Shown here: one piece after another, positions 1 through 11,549 of the stretch
Layout: each line of letters opens with the position of its first letter
How positions within the stretch are numbered: position 1 is the first letter of the stretch
DNA from: Melastoma dodecandrum
Taxonomy: Eukaryota; Streptophyta; Magnoliopsida; Myrtales; Melastomataceae
Assembly: GCA_029817715.1 (NCBI GenBank)
Contig: JARUPY010000538.1
Span: 8,060,001 to 8,124,000 of the forward strand
Direction of reading: 5' to 3'
Length of the DNA stretch: 64,000 nt
Made by a program: the position numbers and the translations under genes
The notes under the pieces: model-generated
What the model was told of the DNA's origin: nothing
Database searches by the model: none
The model's input: only the letters and a program-made list of their open reading frames with translations

Positions 1-596
1 CTTACCTTTCGTTGGCGTCTCTTTATAGTTACTCGAGAAGTCCGTTGGGAAGGGAGGGCATTACAACTCACCACAGGCTTTCCCTCACCTTCAAAATCAC
101 TTGGTGCACCACTCCGGAGGGGGTTATTATCAAAGCTTGAACTTGGTCTTCTGAATAGTCCGTAGACTCGACGCATTCTAGTTCAGCTTTCAATTCCTTC
201 ATAGTCACCTTGGTAGGGGAAGTAGCTTTCGATGGAGTAGGCCTGGGCCTTCTAATGACGTTACTTAGATGTCTCTCCCTTCTCTTGCGACTTCCTCTTG
301 GCGGTAAAGGCGTTTTGCCAATGGCTTTTTGCCAATGTTTTGAAGGATTATTCACTTAACCATCCTTGGTTTCTTAGAACCAAGCGAACCACGAAGTCTC
401 CAGATATTGGGTCATATCCAGTGATTTCGCCGGCCGTTACCTGTTGTGACCGAGAATGATTATTAGTTTCGTTTGTACCTAGAGGTGCCAAGTGAGTCGA
501 CTCGACAACGATCGTCCGTTCCGATGACAAATCTACCAGCTTGAAGAAGTAGTTGACACAGCAGGGGGTGATAGCTGTGAAATCACAATCTTGTTA
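1..596 (-). pseudogene. Element D: gag/protease junction and protease N-terminal region
   Basis: Reads leftward. It contains the NPSKHWQKAIGKT segment that matches NPSKYWQKAVGKT at the start of the protease ORF of element B, then a basic linker (RKRRERHLS) and an acidic stretch (ESTDYSED). The region joining gag to this ORF reads through without a stop in D (codons for CCVNYFFKLVDL near 545-580). In B the same place has a TAG codon. Frame changes near 350 break the reading. The protease active site would lie left of position 1. Confidence 0.7.
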
Positions 597-1236
597 TGTG
601 CTATCAGCTTGCATCTTTGGTAGAGCATCTTTTCTTCCAGGAACTAAGCTATTGGTGGGCCTGCACGAATGGCCTGCACATCTACTTTGGGTGGGCCATT
701 GCTTTGCTTAATAGTTCTCCTGTGGGAGCTAGTAACTTGTTGAGGCACATTAAGATATTTACCTTGCTGGTTCCTCCAAGTTGTGACTCACCGGTAAAGT
801 CCATCTTATCCGCTTCATGCCCAGCTCCTTGTTGGACACGACCCTCATCAAAGTTGAGCGGGCGGTTAGGACGCTCGAGGTTGCGGAGCTGTTAGCCAGC
901 GATTTCCCTGGTCCTTCCACGGCCATAGTGACCGCCTCTCCCTCCTCGACTGGCAGGTCTATGCTCCACTCCCGGGGGACTTCTAATGAGAGTTTGTCTC
1001 TTCTACAGGCTAGTGAGAGCAAAGCGCGATGCAAGGGAAACTATTCCCATGGCCACTTCCTCAAGTGGGGATAAGTCATACAAGGTGTCTCCTTGATTAT
1101 TCTGCAGATACTTTCTAAAGGTATGGCACATGTCCGTAGTGTGTGTCGTCCATGTGTCACCAACACATGTCGTCAGCAATATTTTTTACCGGAAAAGTGA
1201 CTACGCCTTTGTCAGTTAATCAACGGAGCAAAGCGT
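596..1236 (-). pseudogene. Element D: gag C-terminal region, degenerate
   Basis: Positional equivalent of the gag tail of element B (52900-53560). Fragments such as NKELGMKRIRW and GPGKSLANS correspond loosely to B's basic, proline/glycine-rich tail. The second Cys-His motif seen in B is lost or broken here. Multiple indels prevent a single reading frame. Confidence 0.55.
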
Positions 1237-3250
1237 TCACGATAATGGTCTCCCCTGGGGTCTTTGTCTCCTGCAGGAGATATTAAAGTTAGTTTCTATT
1301 ACGTTGCCATCGGCATAAAAAATGTCAAACGTGTGGATGATAATTTCATCATCAAAAGGTTTATCATCAACCATAGTAACTTCGTCTACTTCAGGAAAAC
1401 ACAACTCTTTTGACTCAATATGATCCTGAATTATGTTCCTGAACGACAGGCAATCCTTAGTCGTATGTGTGAACGACCCGTGCCATTTGCAATAACTCCT
1501 GCCTTTCTCTCTTTCAGTCTGGGGCACCCTATGGCCTGGCTTTAGCTTGATTCGTTTTCGCTGAAGAAGCCAGTCAAAGAACGCATCCGCCTTGTCTACA
1601 TCAAAGAAATATTTCCTCCCTTCACCAGATTTCTGGGATGCCTTAGCCTTTGAGTTTTTCCTCGCCAGCGGATCGCAAACAGTGGCGTCACCCTTTACAA
1701 ACTCAGCCATGTCTACTTCAAAACCATTAGGTTCCACCTAACATGCCCGAGTAGACTGAGCCTCTTCCATTAACAGTTGATGGTATTCAGTTGCTCTCCT
1801 GGCCAAATTATAAAGATCGCTGAAACGTTTCCCTTGTAACTGCTTTCTGAGAGGGATCGTTAGCGCGTTTAACGCGACCATCATATGATCTCTTTCAGGA
1901 ATGGCAGGTCTACAATGGAGCAAGGCCTTGCGTAAGCGCATTAGGAACTGCCCAGGGTTCTCTCCAGCTGCTTGCCTTAATCGCATTACTTCAAATATCG
2001 ACATAGGCGTGCCAAGACGAGCGAACGCTTTCATGAATATAGACTGCATCTTAGCATACGATGCTACCGATCCTGGGGGCAAACTCGCATACCAGGTAAA
2101 CGCATCTCCCCAAGGTGAATTTGGAGTCATTAGCGGCAGCATCTCCAGCTTGATGTGTAAAATGGGTTATGTATTCCATGGAGGTCATTCATCCTCTCCC
2201 GAGAAACGGGTAAAGTCAGGGACCCGATATCCTCCGGGCAAGGGGAAGTCTCTGTCGACATACGCCGGGTATGGGCTCCTATAAAAGCACAGGTCATTCT
2301 GCCTGGCAATCCCGGGCACCATCTGTTCTACCAGCTGAGCAACTACTTCTCTCAGGTTCTGCAGTGCTGGTTGGTTTAACCCTCCATGACTAGTCAGCAC
2401 AGTAGGTCCCTGAAACGGTCCTTCGGTGGGGTACATAAATTGCTCATTTGCGCGGGACGTTTTCTCCTTAACCGGGGCCCAAGTATAGAAACTTTCCTCG
2501 CGTGGGGGTTTATCCGATTGGTCGCTGAGACCGGGTTCTCCCCTTGCGGTATCTCTTCCATAGGAGCCTTGCCGTGACAGCGAGGATGAGCATATCTGCA
2601 TTTCTATTTGCTTCGCCCTGCACCTCACTATCTTTGTCCACCGGGTTCACTTTATATACAGCGTCCAGTCTATAGGGCATGGGAGACCGAGAAGATGACT
2701 GTCTAAAAGGTGACGTCCTCTCCCTATTATACATGTCTGCGTTGCCTTGATTGGCATTACTCCATGGATTGTCCTTGTTGAACGATACGACTTGCTTCCC
2801 AGTAACTGCTCGACGGGCATCTCCCACAAAAGAGTTATCCTTGTCGGCAGGATCATTTGTTTTTCAGTTGGAGACCGGCCTGTTTAAGTCCTTAATCATT
2901 TCTTGTATCTGAGCCATATGGCGCGCGTACTCCTCGTGTAACCCGGCAATACGCCTGTTTATGCTATTTTCCAGATTTTCTTGCACATTCCGCAATTCTC
3001 CTTGTACGCCCAGTAGATTTCCATGCGTATCCCCCATATTCCTCGTCATATCACTGAACTCTTTGTGAAACTCAATCTTTGATATGAACTCGGAAGGGGT
3101 ATGGGTTGCCACAGGGGGTTGAGTAATGTCTACATGGCTTCCTTGAGCCGTACTTCCCTCATTTGAGACCACTACCGCATTCTGATCTTCTCCATCTAAT
3201 GGAGGGGGCACGAGATCTCGAATAGCTGTACTCCGGGTATTCTTTGTCAT
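1237..3250 (-). pseudogene. Element D: gag polyprotein, frameshifted
   Basis: Gag reads from an ATG at 3250 (MTKNTRSTAIRDL) through a predicted coiled-coil N-terminal part, a proline/serine-rich linker, and the retrotransposon gag (capsid-like) core FTWYASLPPGSVASYAKMQ to LLHCRPAIPERDHMMVALN at about 1738-2142. A Cys-His zinc-knuckle-like motif (YCKWHGSFTHTTKDC) follows near 1450-1500. The protein matches B's 855-residue gag closely, but the frame shifts near 2860, 2640, 2185 and 1738 and the core has a deletion near 2140. A premature stop separates the gag core from the zinc-like segment. Confidence 0.8.
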
Positions 3251-3269
3251 TTTAAGTGGTCAGTTGCTC

Positions 3270-3290
3270 CCACTGTGGACTCCAAAAACG
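3270..3290 (-). promoter_or_regulatory. Candidate primer-binding site of element D
   Basis: Just inside the 5' LTR on the minus strand reads TTTGGAGTCCACAGTGGGAG. It aligns with TTTGGCGACCACAGTGGGAG of B, and a TGG start at this spacing is where a tRNA primer site is expected. I cannot assign the tRNA. Confidence 0.45.
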
Positions 3291-4173
3291 TGTTCGCGTC
3301 GAAAACGGATCACATCGGAAATACTTGGCACGAACACTCACAGGGGTTCGGATGTGGTCTCCAGTAAATGAAAAGGGATGAAATATATTAATCAATGATG
3401 CTGAAACAATGTCTTACAAATAAATCAAAAGCTTACAGCCGTGAAAAACAATAAAGATGATGAAGTGGTTGGTGGTGACGTTGTAGACTTGCTGCTGGCG
3501 TCGTAGACTTGCGTACTGGAATGGTGGAATTTGACTTCTGGAGAGGTGATGGGCGGAGTGTGGTTGAAAGTAGTGGTGGATTTGGATGCCTGGTGGTCGA
3601 GTGATGGCGGAGCTTTGGTGTCGAGGCTACGGTTGCTCACCAAGACAGTGGAGTGTTGGCGGTATTTGGTTGTCAAGGCTACGGTTGCTCACCGAGACGA
3701 TGGAATGAAGGCGGAGATTGGTTATCGGAGCTACGGTTGCTCACTCTGATGGTGGAAGTGAAGACTAAGAATCCTTGCGAATTCACCCAGGTCGAGGGCT
3801 GGATGCCTGTTAACTAAAACTAAATGGTTGATGATCAACGCAAAGTATGTCTTGGTTTGATTGTCATGTCTTGGTAAGAAGAATCTTCTCTCTTTTATAC
3901 TAAATCTTGATATGCCTGGGGTGTTTAATACGTTCTCAGAATATCTTCCCAGGTCGTGGTCTTCCCAACTGACTTACAAAAATCTCGGTAGCAAATTGAT
4001 CCTAGTAGACATGGTGTTTACCCACGTTGTCTATCAGTTTGGGCTCGTGTAGACTTAACAACTTCCCTCGTAGGCTTAATACGAATCCATGCTTTCCCTC
4101 TGGTCCAATGGGCCTCAACACCACTCCGTATGGACCATACGTAATTTAGGCTCAAAATATTGCGTCATGTCAA
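3291..4173 (-). repeat. 5' LTR of gypsy element D
   Basis: About 883 bp, starting TGTTCGCG and ending GTCAACA on the plus strand. Both ends and many internal blocks match the LTRs of B. It contains three spaced copies of CTACGGTTGCTC (about 3630-3740) and several GTAGACT motifs. Small open frames inside it are not genes. Confidence 0.85.
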
Positions 4174-4267
4174 CACATCTATAAATATGGGCGACTGTAA
4201 TGCTGTTTTATCAAGTTCTGTAGAATACTATTGTAGATTTCCTCCTTCAATTCTTCGTCATCTTTCA
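4174..4267 (+). repeat. Left LTR of copia F, 3' part only
   Basis: These 94 bp match 8755-8846 of the right LTR with few differences and end CTTTCA. The 5' part of this LTR should lie on the far side of gypsy D, outside the window. Confidence 0.85.
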
Positions 4268-5330
4268 TGGCATTAGGGAAAATTCCCAATCTTGTTGCCT
4301 CACTTCCGCCCTTGTCGTTGACTGTTGCCCTGAATGTCCAAATTGCAGCGCTTCCCCTGGCTTCTCTTCAGCCACCGCATTGCTGGCCATCTCGATCTTC
4401 AAAACCATCGCTGATGTTGTTGTTAGCCCCTACCACCGTTGCTGCAACGCTTCCAACTAGCTTACCTTCGGTCGTCTCGTTGTTGCCGATCTCGTCGACA
4501 ATCTGTCCATTACCTCCCTTTGTTGGCTTGCCCTCCTTTGCGCCACTGCCTCCGATCACCAACATCGTCACTGTTAAGCTCTCTAACGACAACTACCCCC
4601 TTTGGTTATCTTTGACCTCATCCTATCTCTTCACCTACGATCTTATGTCTTATGTCGATGGCACCATCCGTCAACCATCCACTGAGCTTACCTTGCCGAA
4701 TGATATGTTGGTCCTAATCCAGAGCTGTAGTCATGACACAAAGCAAACCACGCCATTTGGGCAAACCTTCTTACCACAATAACGACGGAGATGATGCTCG
4801 AGGTATATGACATCCTCCTAACGTATGAGATCTGGTCAACTCTCCACCGTCGCTTTCTACAAGCAACCTTGGCGCACGAATTGTAGCTTCTCGTGATTGT
4901 CTTTTGTCTCTTCGCCTAACGGAGCAGCCCATGGCAACCTATCTTCATGACATCACGAATGTTGTTGAGCAACTTGCAGCCATCGGAAAATCAGCTCCCA
5001 CAACAGAACTCATCGTCTACACTCGTCGTGGACTGCCGCAAGCTTATGAAAGTCTTGTGACAACACTTTCGTACTCATCCGTTGGTCAAACCTTTGATCA
5101 AATCCAAGCGCATCTCCTCAATTAAAAGCAACGGTTGAAGCAATCGCAAAACGACTCCGACATCTCAGGTGCCCTTTATACGACGTCCACTTCCTCACGC
5201 CGTCGAGGCCACGACTCCCCACATTACGGAAAACACTTCAACCGATCTCAGTCGTCTACCCGTCGCTCCAAAGGTGTTGCCTCTCCCGCCCCCTTTTCCA
5301 TTCAATCGGATGCATCGTCCCCTGTTGTTT
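4268..5330 (+). pseudogene. Copia F gag remnant
   Basis: The plus-strand reading shows the copia gag (UBN2-type) signature KLSNDNYPLWLSLTSSYL near 4580-4630. Later comes TEQPMATYLHDITNVVEQLA through TRRGLPQAYESLVTTL (4904-5125), the conserved C-terminal gag helices. At least two frameshifts and a stop at 4782 separate the pieces. A serine/arginine-rich tail (5135-5335) is where the zinc knuckle should be, but I see no intact CCHC box. Confidence 0.7.
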
Positions 5331-5489
5331 CTTAGGTTCGTGATTTTGTTAGTCGGGGATGTGCGTTTCATGTCAAATATGTGGCAAATGGAGTCACGTC
5401 GCAGTCTCATGTTCTCTCCGATTCAAGCCTATCGTTGTTGACATTCCAGAAGCTCTCGCTGCTATGCCCATCAACGAGGCCACATATGA

Positions 5490-6900
5490 CATGATCTTGA
5501 CTCCGGAGCGACGGATCACATGACCCCATCGGCTAGTAAGCTTCGAAACCTTCGCCCATATCATGGAACAAATTGTGTCTGCATCAGAGACGGTGCCAAA
5601 CTTCCTATGGCTGGCATTGGACAAATGCACTTGACAACCCCTCACAGAGATCTTTGGCTTGTGGATGTACTATATGTTCCACAACTTCGTCATCATCTCT
5701 TGTCGGTTAAACGTCTTTGCCATGATAATGATTATTCGGTTCTTTTTGACGCTTCTTCATTCGTTGTGAAGGACCGTCACACAGGGAACATCCTACTCTG
5801 GCTACGGATTAACAGCCCCTTGTACTCGCTAGCCCCTTGTACTCACTTCCCATTTCGACGGCATCACCCCAGCCTTTGCTGCCTCCACCACTATTGATTG
5901 GCATTCATGACTTTGTCATCCAGGCCCAAATGTTATCCGTCATCTTCAAAGAGAAGTATTGCTACCTGCCCATTCTGCCTCCATCATACCAAAGTCGTGC
6001 CTGCCGTGTGCTCTCGGGAAGGCTCAACACCTTCCATTTCAACCATCGACAAGTCGTGAAACGAAGCCGTTTTTTTGCTGCACTTTGATGTATGGCAAGC
6101 TCCAGTTCCCTCTACTGCAGGTTTTCATTACTACGTGATATTTGTAGACGATTATATTCGTTATTGGTGGCTCTATCTTCTTCGACGAAAATCTGATGTT
6201 CTCTCATTTTTTCGAACTATTTCGACGACTTGTCCATCAATATTCAGCGGTAATTCGCACTCTACAATGTGACAGCGGTGGATAATATATTAACGCTTCT
6301 ATGCGCACCTTCCTCATTGAGAAAGGGATCAATCTATGGCTCTCCTGTCTATACACTCCGTAGCAGAATGGAGTCCTGAAGGCATCGACACTTGTTAAAC
6401 TTGGTGCGTGCTTCCTTTACTATAGTCACACCTCCCAACCCGATTTTGGGCCGATGCTGTCAGCACCGTAAACTACGTTGTCAACTGTCTATCACTGACA
6501 TCCATCGACTATGCCTCTCCGTTCGCCCTTCTCCATAGTCATTCCCCAGACTACTCCCTGATCCGCCCATTTGGGTGTCTCTGCTTTCCTTATATTGGGC
6601 ATCTCGCTCCGCACAAACTTTCCGGCAAGGCTGTCCCTTGTATCTTTCTGGGCTACTCCGACACTCACAAAGGTTATTGATGCTATGTTCCATGTACCGA
6701 GCGCATCTACATCAGTCGCCATGTACGGTTTGAGGAGACTTCGTTCCCTTATTGTGAGCTTCTACCACGTCAACAAAAGGAACCGCCTGAGGTTCCCAAT
6801 GCCATTCAATTACCATTTATGCTACCGCTCTCGACCTCTTTGCCACCACCGGTCGTCGTTCCCACGGGTGCCACGTCCTGCCCTATCGCAAGAACTTCGT
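5490..6900 (+). pseudogene. Copia F protease and integrase remnant
   Basis: At 5505-5700 GATDHMTPSASKL is the copia protease active-site neighbourhood, with the catalytic Asp-Ser/Thr-Gly degraded to a G-A-T reading. YVPQLRHHLLSVKRLC follows and marks the pre-integrase segment. At 6075-6270 FDVWQAPVPSTAGFHYYVIFVDDY is the start of the integrase core. Later, 6480-6720 holds the integrase C-terminal part in several frames. Stops and shifts occur every 100-300 bp. Confidence 0.65.
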
Positions 6901-7139
6901 CGGGGTCCAACCCACCACCTGTTATCTCTTCCTCTTTGCAAAGTCCCACTGTTATTCATGTGCCCTCTCCTACAGCGGTCCCATCTTCATCTATGGCGAC
7001 AGACAATGTGACTGCCCCTTCTCGGCACCCCATGATGACTCGCACGCGCGATGGTACTCATCGTCCTCGCATCCTTCTCAGCCTTGAGGCACGCTGTCCA
7101 CATCGTATCGTACGGCTCTATCGATACCTGCTTGGAAGG

Positions 7140-8625
7140 CCACAATGGACAAAGAATATCAAGCTCTCATTTCAAACCAAACGTGGTTGCTAGTCCCTCC
7201 ACAACCGTCTCAAAATGTTGTCGGAAGTCGCTGGTTATTCAAGCTCAAGACAAGCCCTGACGTGTCATCGAATGCGACAAAGCACGACTTGTTGCTCAAG
7301 GTTTTCATCAACGACCATGCCTCGATTTCCATGAGACCTACAGTCCCGTTATCAAACCAAACACCATTCGTCTCGTATTAACAGTTGTTGTCTCCAGGGG
7401 CTGGGTGCTTCGTCAATTAGACATTCGCAATCCCTTTCTCCCCGACGACCTATCCGAGGAGGTATACGTGAAGCAGCCACCCGGCTACATTGATGCTCAC
7501 TACAAACACCATGTGTGTTGGCTTCAAAAATCGCTCCACGGCCTCCGTCAAGCACCCCGCCCTTGGTTCAATCGCCTCTCTTATGTACTCTTTTCCTTGG
7601 ATTTTTTGCAATGCCAGGCTGACACATCCTTATTCCATTTGCGAACGGCCAACGGGACGATCTTACTGCTCGTTTATGTCGACAACATGCTTCTTGGTGG
7701 ACCAGATTGCGACCAGCTGGATACCCTCATCGCAGCCCTCTCCGGTCGCTTTGCTCTAAAGGATCTTGGTTTTCCGGCGCGCTTCCTCAACATAACTATA
7801 AAGTCCACCTCGCAGGGGCTCTTTCTCAATCAAGCATGCTACACAGATCAACTGTTGACGAGATACTCTCTCAGTGAGTGTCGTCCTGCTAAGACTCCCC
7901 TATCCCCAAAGTTTCAGCTACGCGTTGATGCTCGTCTTGCTGACAACCCCACTGAATTTCGCAAACTGATCGGATCTCTCTAGTACCTCACTATGACTTG
8001 GCCCGACATTGTGTTCCCTGTCAACCAATTGAGCCAATATCTTCATTCCCCGACCACCGAACATGTATGTGCTGCGAAGAGGATCCTCTGCTAACATAAA
8101 GGAACCTCTACATTTTGTCTTCCTTTGATCAAAACCGATGTGACGCGTCAGACGACTTATGCCGGTGCCAATTGGGCGGGATGTCCTGCGACCCATCGTA
8201 GCCCCACAGGATATGCCGTCTTTCTCGGCTCCACTCTCATTTCCTGGCGGTCCAAGAAGTAGCCCACCGTCTCTCGTAGCTCAATTGCAGCTGACTATTG
8301 TGCTCTTGCCAATGCAGCCGCAAAGATTATGTGGCTCTCCTACCTTTGCCGAGAACTTTGCATCTCCCTTCACCGTCCCTTGATCATCTATTGTGACAAT
8401 ATTGCGCCACTTATCTTGCTACAAACCCGATCCACCACAATCGGACAAGCACGTTGCAATTGACTTTCACTTCGTTCGGGTTGCAGGTCCATCGTGGAGA
8501 ACTCGTTGTCAAACTCGTTCCCACGAGAGAGCAACGTGCCGATGTGTTCACAAAATGTCTAGATGGTCGCTTCTTCGTCAGTCAACACAGCAATCTCACG
8601 CTCCGACCTGAGCATGAGATTGCGG
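7140..8625 (+). pseudogene. Copia F reverse transcriptase and RNase H remnant
   Basis: The RT thumb and palm are readable at 7405-7983: EEVYVKQPPGYIDAHYKHHV, LHGLRQAPRPWFNRLS, and LLLVYVDNMLLGG, where the catalytic YVDD reads YVDN. A TAG at 7981-7983 then separates a readable [12 protein letters not shown]ase H lead-in. The last RNase H block (RADVFTKCLDG) lies near 8530-8570. The ORF ends just before the polypurine tract at 8617-8630. Confidence 0.75.
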
Positions 8626-8630
8626 GGGGA
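8617..8630 (+). promoter_or_regulatory. Polypurine tract of copia F
   Basis: AGATTGCGGGGGGA lies directly before the right LTR start TGAAAACATATG. It would prime plus-strand DNA synthesis. Confidence 0.7.
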
Positions 8631-8846
8631 TGAAAACATATGACTCTTGATTACCATTAAATCGGGATACATTCCCGTGTTGATTTCTCGAGCCCACCAC
8701 CGTCGGTAGTGGGTCATTTAACACTAGTGAACATTTACTGTCCTGCTTTTGTGTCATCTATAAATATGGCCGACTGTAATACTTTTTTATCAAGTTCTGC
8801 AGAATACTATTGTAGATTTCCTCCTTCAATCCTTCGTCATCTTTCA
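8631..8846 (+). repeat. Right LTR of copia F (complete, 216 bp)
   Basis: Starts TGAAAACATATG and ends CGTCATCTTTCA. Its last 92 bp match the partial left LTR. It contains a TATA-like CTATAAATA at about 8758-8766. GTACC (8847-8851) would be its target-site duplication, but the left partner is outside the window. Confidence 0.85.
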
Positions 8847-9976
8847 GTACCTGCATGGGAATCGCGGCGGGGAATTGAATTCGCCCTATGCCGTCATCTA
8901 GTCGACCCCTCGGCTAGCCGAGGAGCTACGAAAACAGCGGAGTTGATCCTCTTTTCTTCCTAATTGAGCCTACTCAAATCTTCGCCCATCATCGTCAATT
9001 CTCAAAGGGAGTCGAAGGCGGCATACGAAAAGCAGAGAAACAGCTCAAAGAAGGAAGAAGGCAGAAGGATCGGGCGAGACACGTGAGTGCACCATCCAAA
9101 TACGAGATATTTGTTAATTTAACATATTCGTTTTATATAGGAAAACTTTGACGAAGTTGCTACCAACTTAATTTTAATACTTTAAAGAAGACGCTACCAA
9201 CATAATTTTGAACTCCCAACAATGATATTCGTGCAATTAACATCAAAACGTGGTCAAATAATTTTTAACATAAAAATATTTGAAAATGATCGAACTAAGC
9301 GAGACTTACGGGGTTGTGTGTCGGCTATAGTCGATCCTCTTAAATGGCAGGGTGCGAGCTCACGAAGGGAGACTCGGACGCTTCACTTACCTCTTGAATC
9401 GTGCTACCACGACGGGGACTCCCGCACAATCAAGTTGGACCCCATGCATCATTCGTAAGGAGGTGCAACTGAACGGTCGTACTCTTGTATGCGTCAACTG
9501 ACGTTCGTTCCATATCCTCGGCCACGAGTCCATGTCAAATCAAGCGAAGGATTGCAATGGGGGCTGTAGTTAAAATTGTGACGCTTAAATAAATCTAATT
9601 AAGTTGCAAAAACTTTCCAACAGGGATTGACATTGTTGTATTTTTCACGCAAAACAAATACGACGACAACATCAGTCTATGTATACAAACGAAAGCTTAA
9701 TAAATTTTATTAATTATAGGATGTTAGATTAGAATAATTTTATTATAATAAATGAAGGGTAAGTATATGCCGTCTTTCAAGCTTATTAGGGTGCTGCTAC
9801 TTTTGACAGAATCCATTACCATTCAAATTTTTTCGACATAGTTAGAAATCACCGAGACCCTTTCCAATTTTGCAAATATCATTTCCATTAATCTTATAAG
9901 AAAATAAGCTCGTTAATGTTTAATATTCGATATAGCAATTTGATGAAGAAAACTCTCACATCGTGAACTGGTAGAC
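8847..9976. other. Intergenic, no gene recognised
   Basis: The sequence is moderately GC-rich up to about 9100 and then AT-rich. Short open frames have no recognisable family features. I see no RNA gene or transposon terminus. Confidence 0.5.
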
Positions 9977-11025
9977 ACCTGAACACCAATAATAGGAACA
10001 GCTACTGAATAACAGACATAGGCAAATGCAGCAAATCAGGCATGCATCGCTGCAAAATATTTATTTGACTGATATCTGGATGTCATCGACGACAAAAGTT
10101 TGAAGTGGGTATTCTCTCTTGCTATCAGTGATCAAACCTCCAAGTAATTCTCCAGTAATTCCTATCCTCGAACAATCTACATCCCATCTTTGACGTCAGA
10201 TAATCTGCCAGTTTAATTAAGTCCCACGCTTGCCAAGACAGGAAAATCAAGTACAGCCATTTGATGTTAAACCTTAATATTCTGGTAGTCTTGAAATGGT
10301 TACTTCTCTAAATATAATGACCAGAATATGATACAGAAGAAAAAATGGATAAAAGCTCCAGTTCCTCTTGCTATATCAAATATGAATGGCATTGTGTCAC
10401 CCTTCTTTCATGATGCAATGAGAGCCTCCATATTGTGAGAAAGAATGTAAACTCGGCCAAAAACTCCAGAGGAAGCAACATGCTACGAGACCGATAGCTA
10501 GTAATCAAATACTGAAGAAACGATCAAGAATGGCTCCAGGGGCAGTCAAACTTATCAAACAAACAAAAACGAAGTAACTTTTTCGTGAGAATGGTGTCAG
10601 TAGCCCATTCATTCACCTAGTATTACAACAACCACCATGCTTCTTGTTCATATCAGTAAGCCATATTAGGAAATCTGACTGTAATAAGGAAATTGCAGAG
10701 AGCATAAAGAGACTAGCGCACGTCTCTGTTCTGTAGGTGGTCAAACTATGGGCACGTTCACCGTGATAACGAGAATCGACAGCCACAGTGATATATCCCC
10801 CGAGAAGCATATGCCTGGAAACATTAATTATAAAAAAAAAAACGACATCCGTGTACTTGACCGGTAGAACACGGCAAGGCAGAGAGAACAAATTCTACAA
10901 CCACCACCTCACACTCTTTACACTTGTGTGTGCAGTGAAGAAACACAACATAGGGCCTCTTTTGCTGACTATCATCTTTCATACTCAAGATAAGCACCGT
11001 CAAGCGACCTTGCTCGCCTTCCTGC
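9977..11025 (-). pseudogene. Alpha/beta-hydrolase pseudogene with recognisable exons
   Basis: Read on the minus strand, several exon-like blocks match the plant alpha/beta-hydrolase family that contains DSRYHGER and GDTMPFIFD. An acceptor at about 11026 opens EGEQGRLTVLILSMKD and VVFLHCTHKCKE (to about 10896). A second acceptor (TTTCCAG) at 10815 opens AYASRG, then YITVAVDSRYHGERA after a one-base insertion in a G run. KKGDTMPFIFDIA lies near 10380-10420, preceded by a TGA in place of a Trp codon. WDLIKLADYLTS is near 10190-10240, then SRIGITGELLGG, where the nucleophile-elbow Ser is replaced by Leu. MHA-stop-FAAFAYV and VAVPIIGVQ end near 9977. Stops, frameshifts and the lost nucleophile make it non-functional. 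Family assignment is from memory of the conserved motifs. Confidence 0.8.
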
Positions 11026-11390
11026 AGGAATAAACAAAGATCAAGCCATTACCCACCATGTAAAGAGGACATGAAAAGGCATATTCAAGGCAAGATACCT
11101 AGCAAATGGGATCGACGCCCGCGGAGGGAGTCGATGTGTTCAACCCTGTCCGTCGTCACGCTACGGCGGCGGATGCAGTGGGGGGAAGGACGGGGAGATG
11201 AGAAGGGTGGGTTGGGTTGGGTATTTGTAGGGAAGGAGGGAATGAGAGAGTGGGCACGTGCTGCGGGGGATATCGACACATGGTGGGGTTGGACAAGGAC
11301 GAGGAAGGACCAATTCATAAACTCACACTCCCTCAGCTGCAAACCCAAAGTAATATTACCATATGCAAGTCAACATTATAAAATATAAAT
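11026..11390 (-). other. Possible remnant of the hydrolase gene's 5' exon, uncertain
   Basis: A minus-strand open frame with Pro/Ser-rich then Arg-rich sequence (HIDSLRGRRSHLLG) ends in a donor-like GTATCT near 11095. It sits where the first exon of the hydrolase would be, but the reading phase does not join cleanly to the next exon and I recognise no motif. Confidence 0.2.
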
Positions 11391-11549
11391 TATTCTTTAA
11401 GCAGCGTAAAATATTTCTGACAAAATTTAAAAAAAAAAGGTTCCGTTAAAATAAAACTATTTGTTAACTCAACTAAAACAACGCTGTGCTTAAAGTTAAA
11501 TGGGCAGAGAGAGAGAGATGTTGTTTAAAAGTAAGAGCGAAAACGAGTG

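Larger units (their letters stand above)
1..4173 (-). mobile_element. Ty3/gypsy (Tat-type) retrotransposon D, 5' part, truncated by window edge
   Basis: Minus-strand element whose 5' LTR is on the right (3291-4173), followed leftward by gag and the start of the protease region. It belongs to the same family as element B: LTR ends, gag N-terminus and protease N-terminus match position by position. Gag is broken by several frameshifts and short deletions, so the copy is not functional as seen. Its right edge (TGTCAACA) abuts a copia LTR at 4174, and CATCT (4174-4178) should be the target-site duplication. The other half lies beyond the left edge. Confidence 0.85.
4174..8846 (+). mobile_element. 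Ty1/copia retrotransposon F, degenerate, interrupted by D at its left end
   Basis: Plus-strand copia element in the order gag, protease, integrase, RT, RNase H, between a partial left LTR (4174-4267) and a complete right LTR (8631-8846). Numerous stops and frameshifts make it defective. The left LTR lacks its first part because gypsy D inserted there. The sequence following D (CATCTATAAAT) occurs uninterrupted as GTCATCTATAAAT at 8753-8765 in the right LTR. Confidence 0.85.

Noticed and set aside
3425..4052. Several 60-80 codon frames
   Set aside because: They are within the LTR of element D and are not conserved in frame with the LTRs of B.
11071..11388. Plus-strand 105-codon frame
   Set aside because: It overlaps the region upstream of the hydrolase pseudogene, is Arg/Gly-rich and has no recognisable motif.
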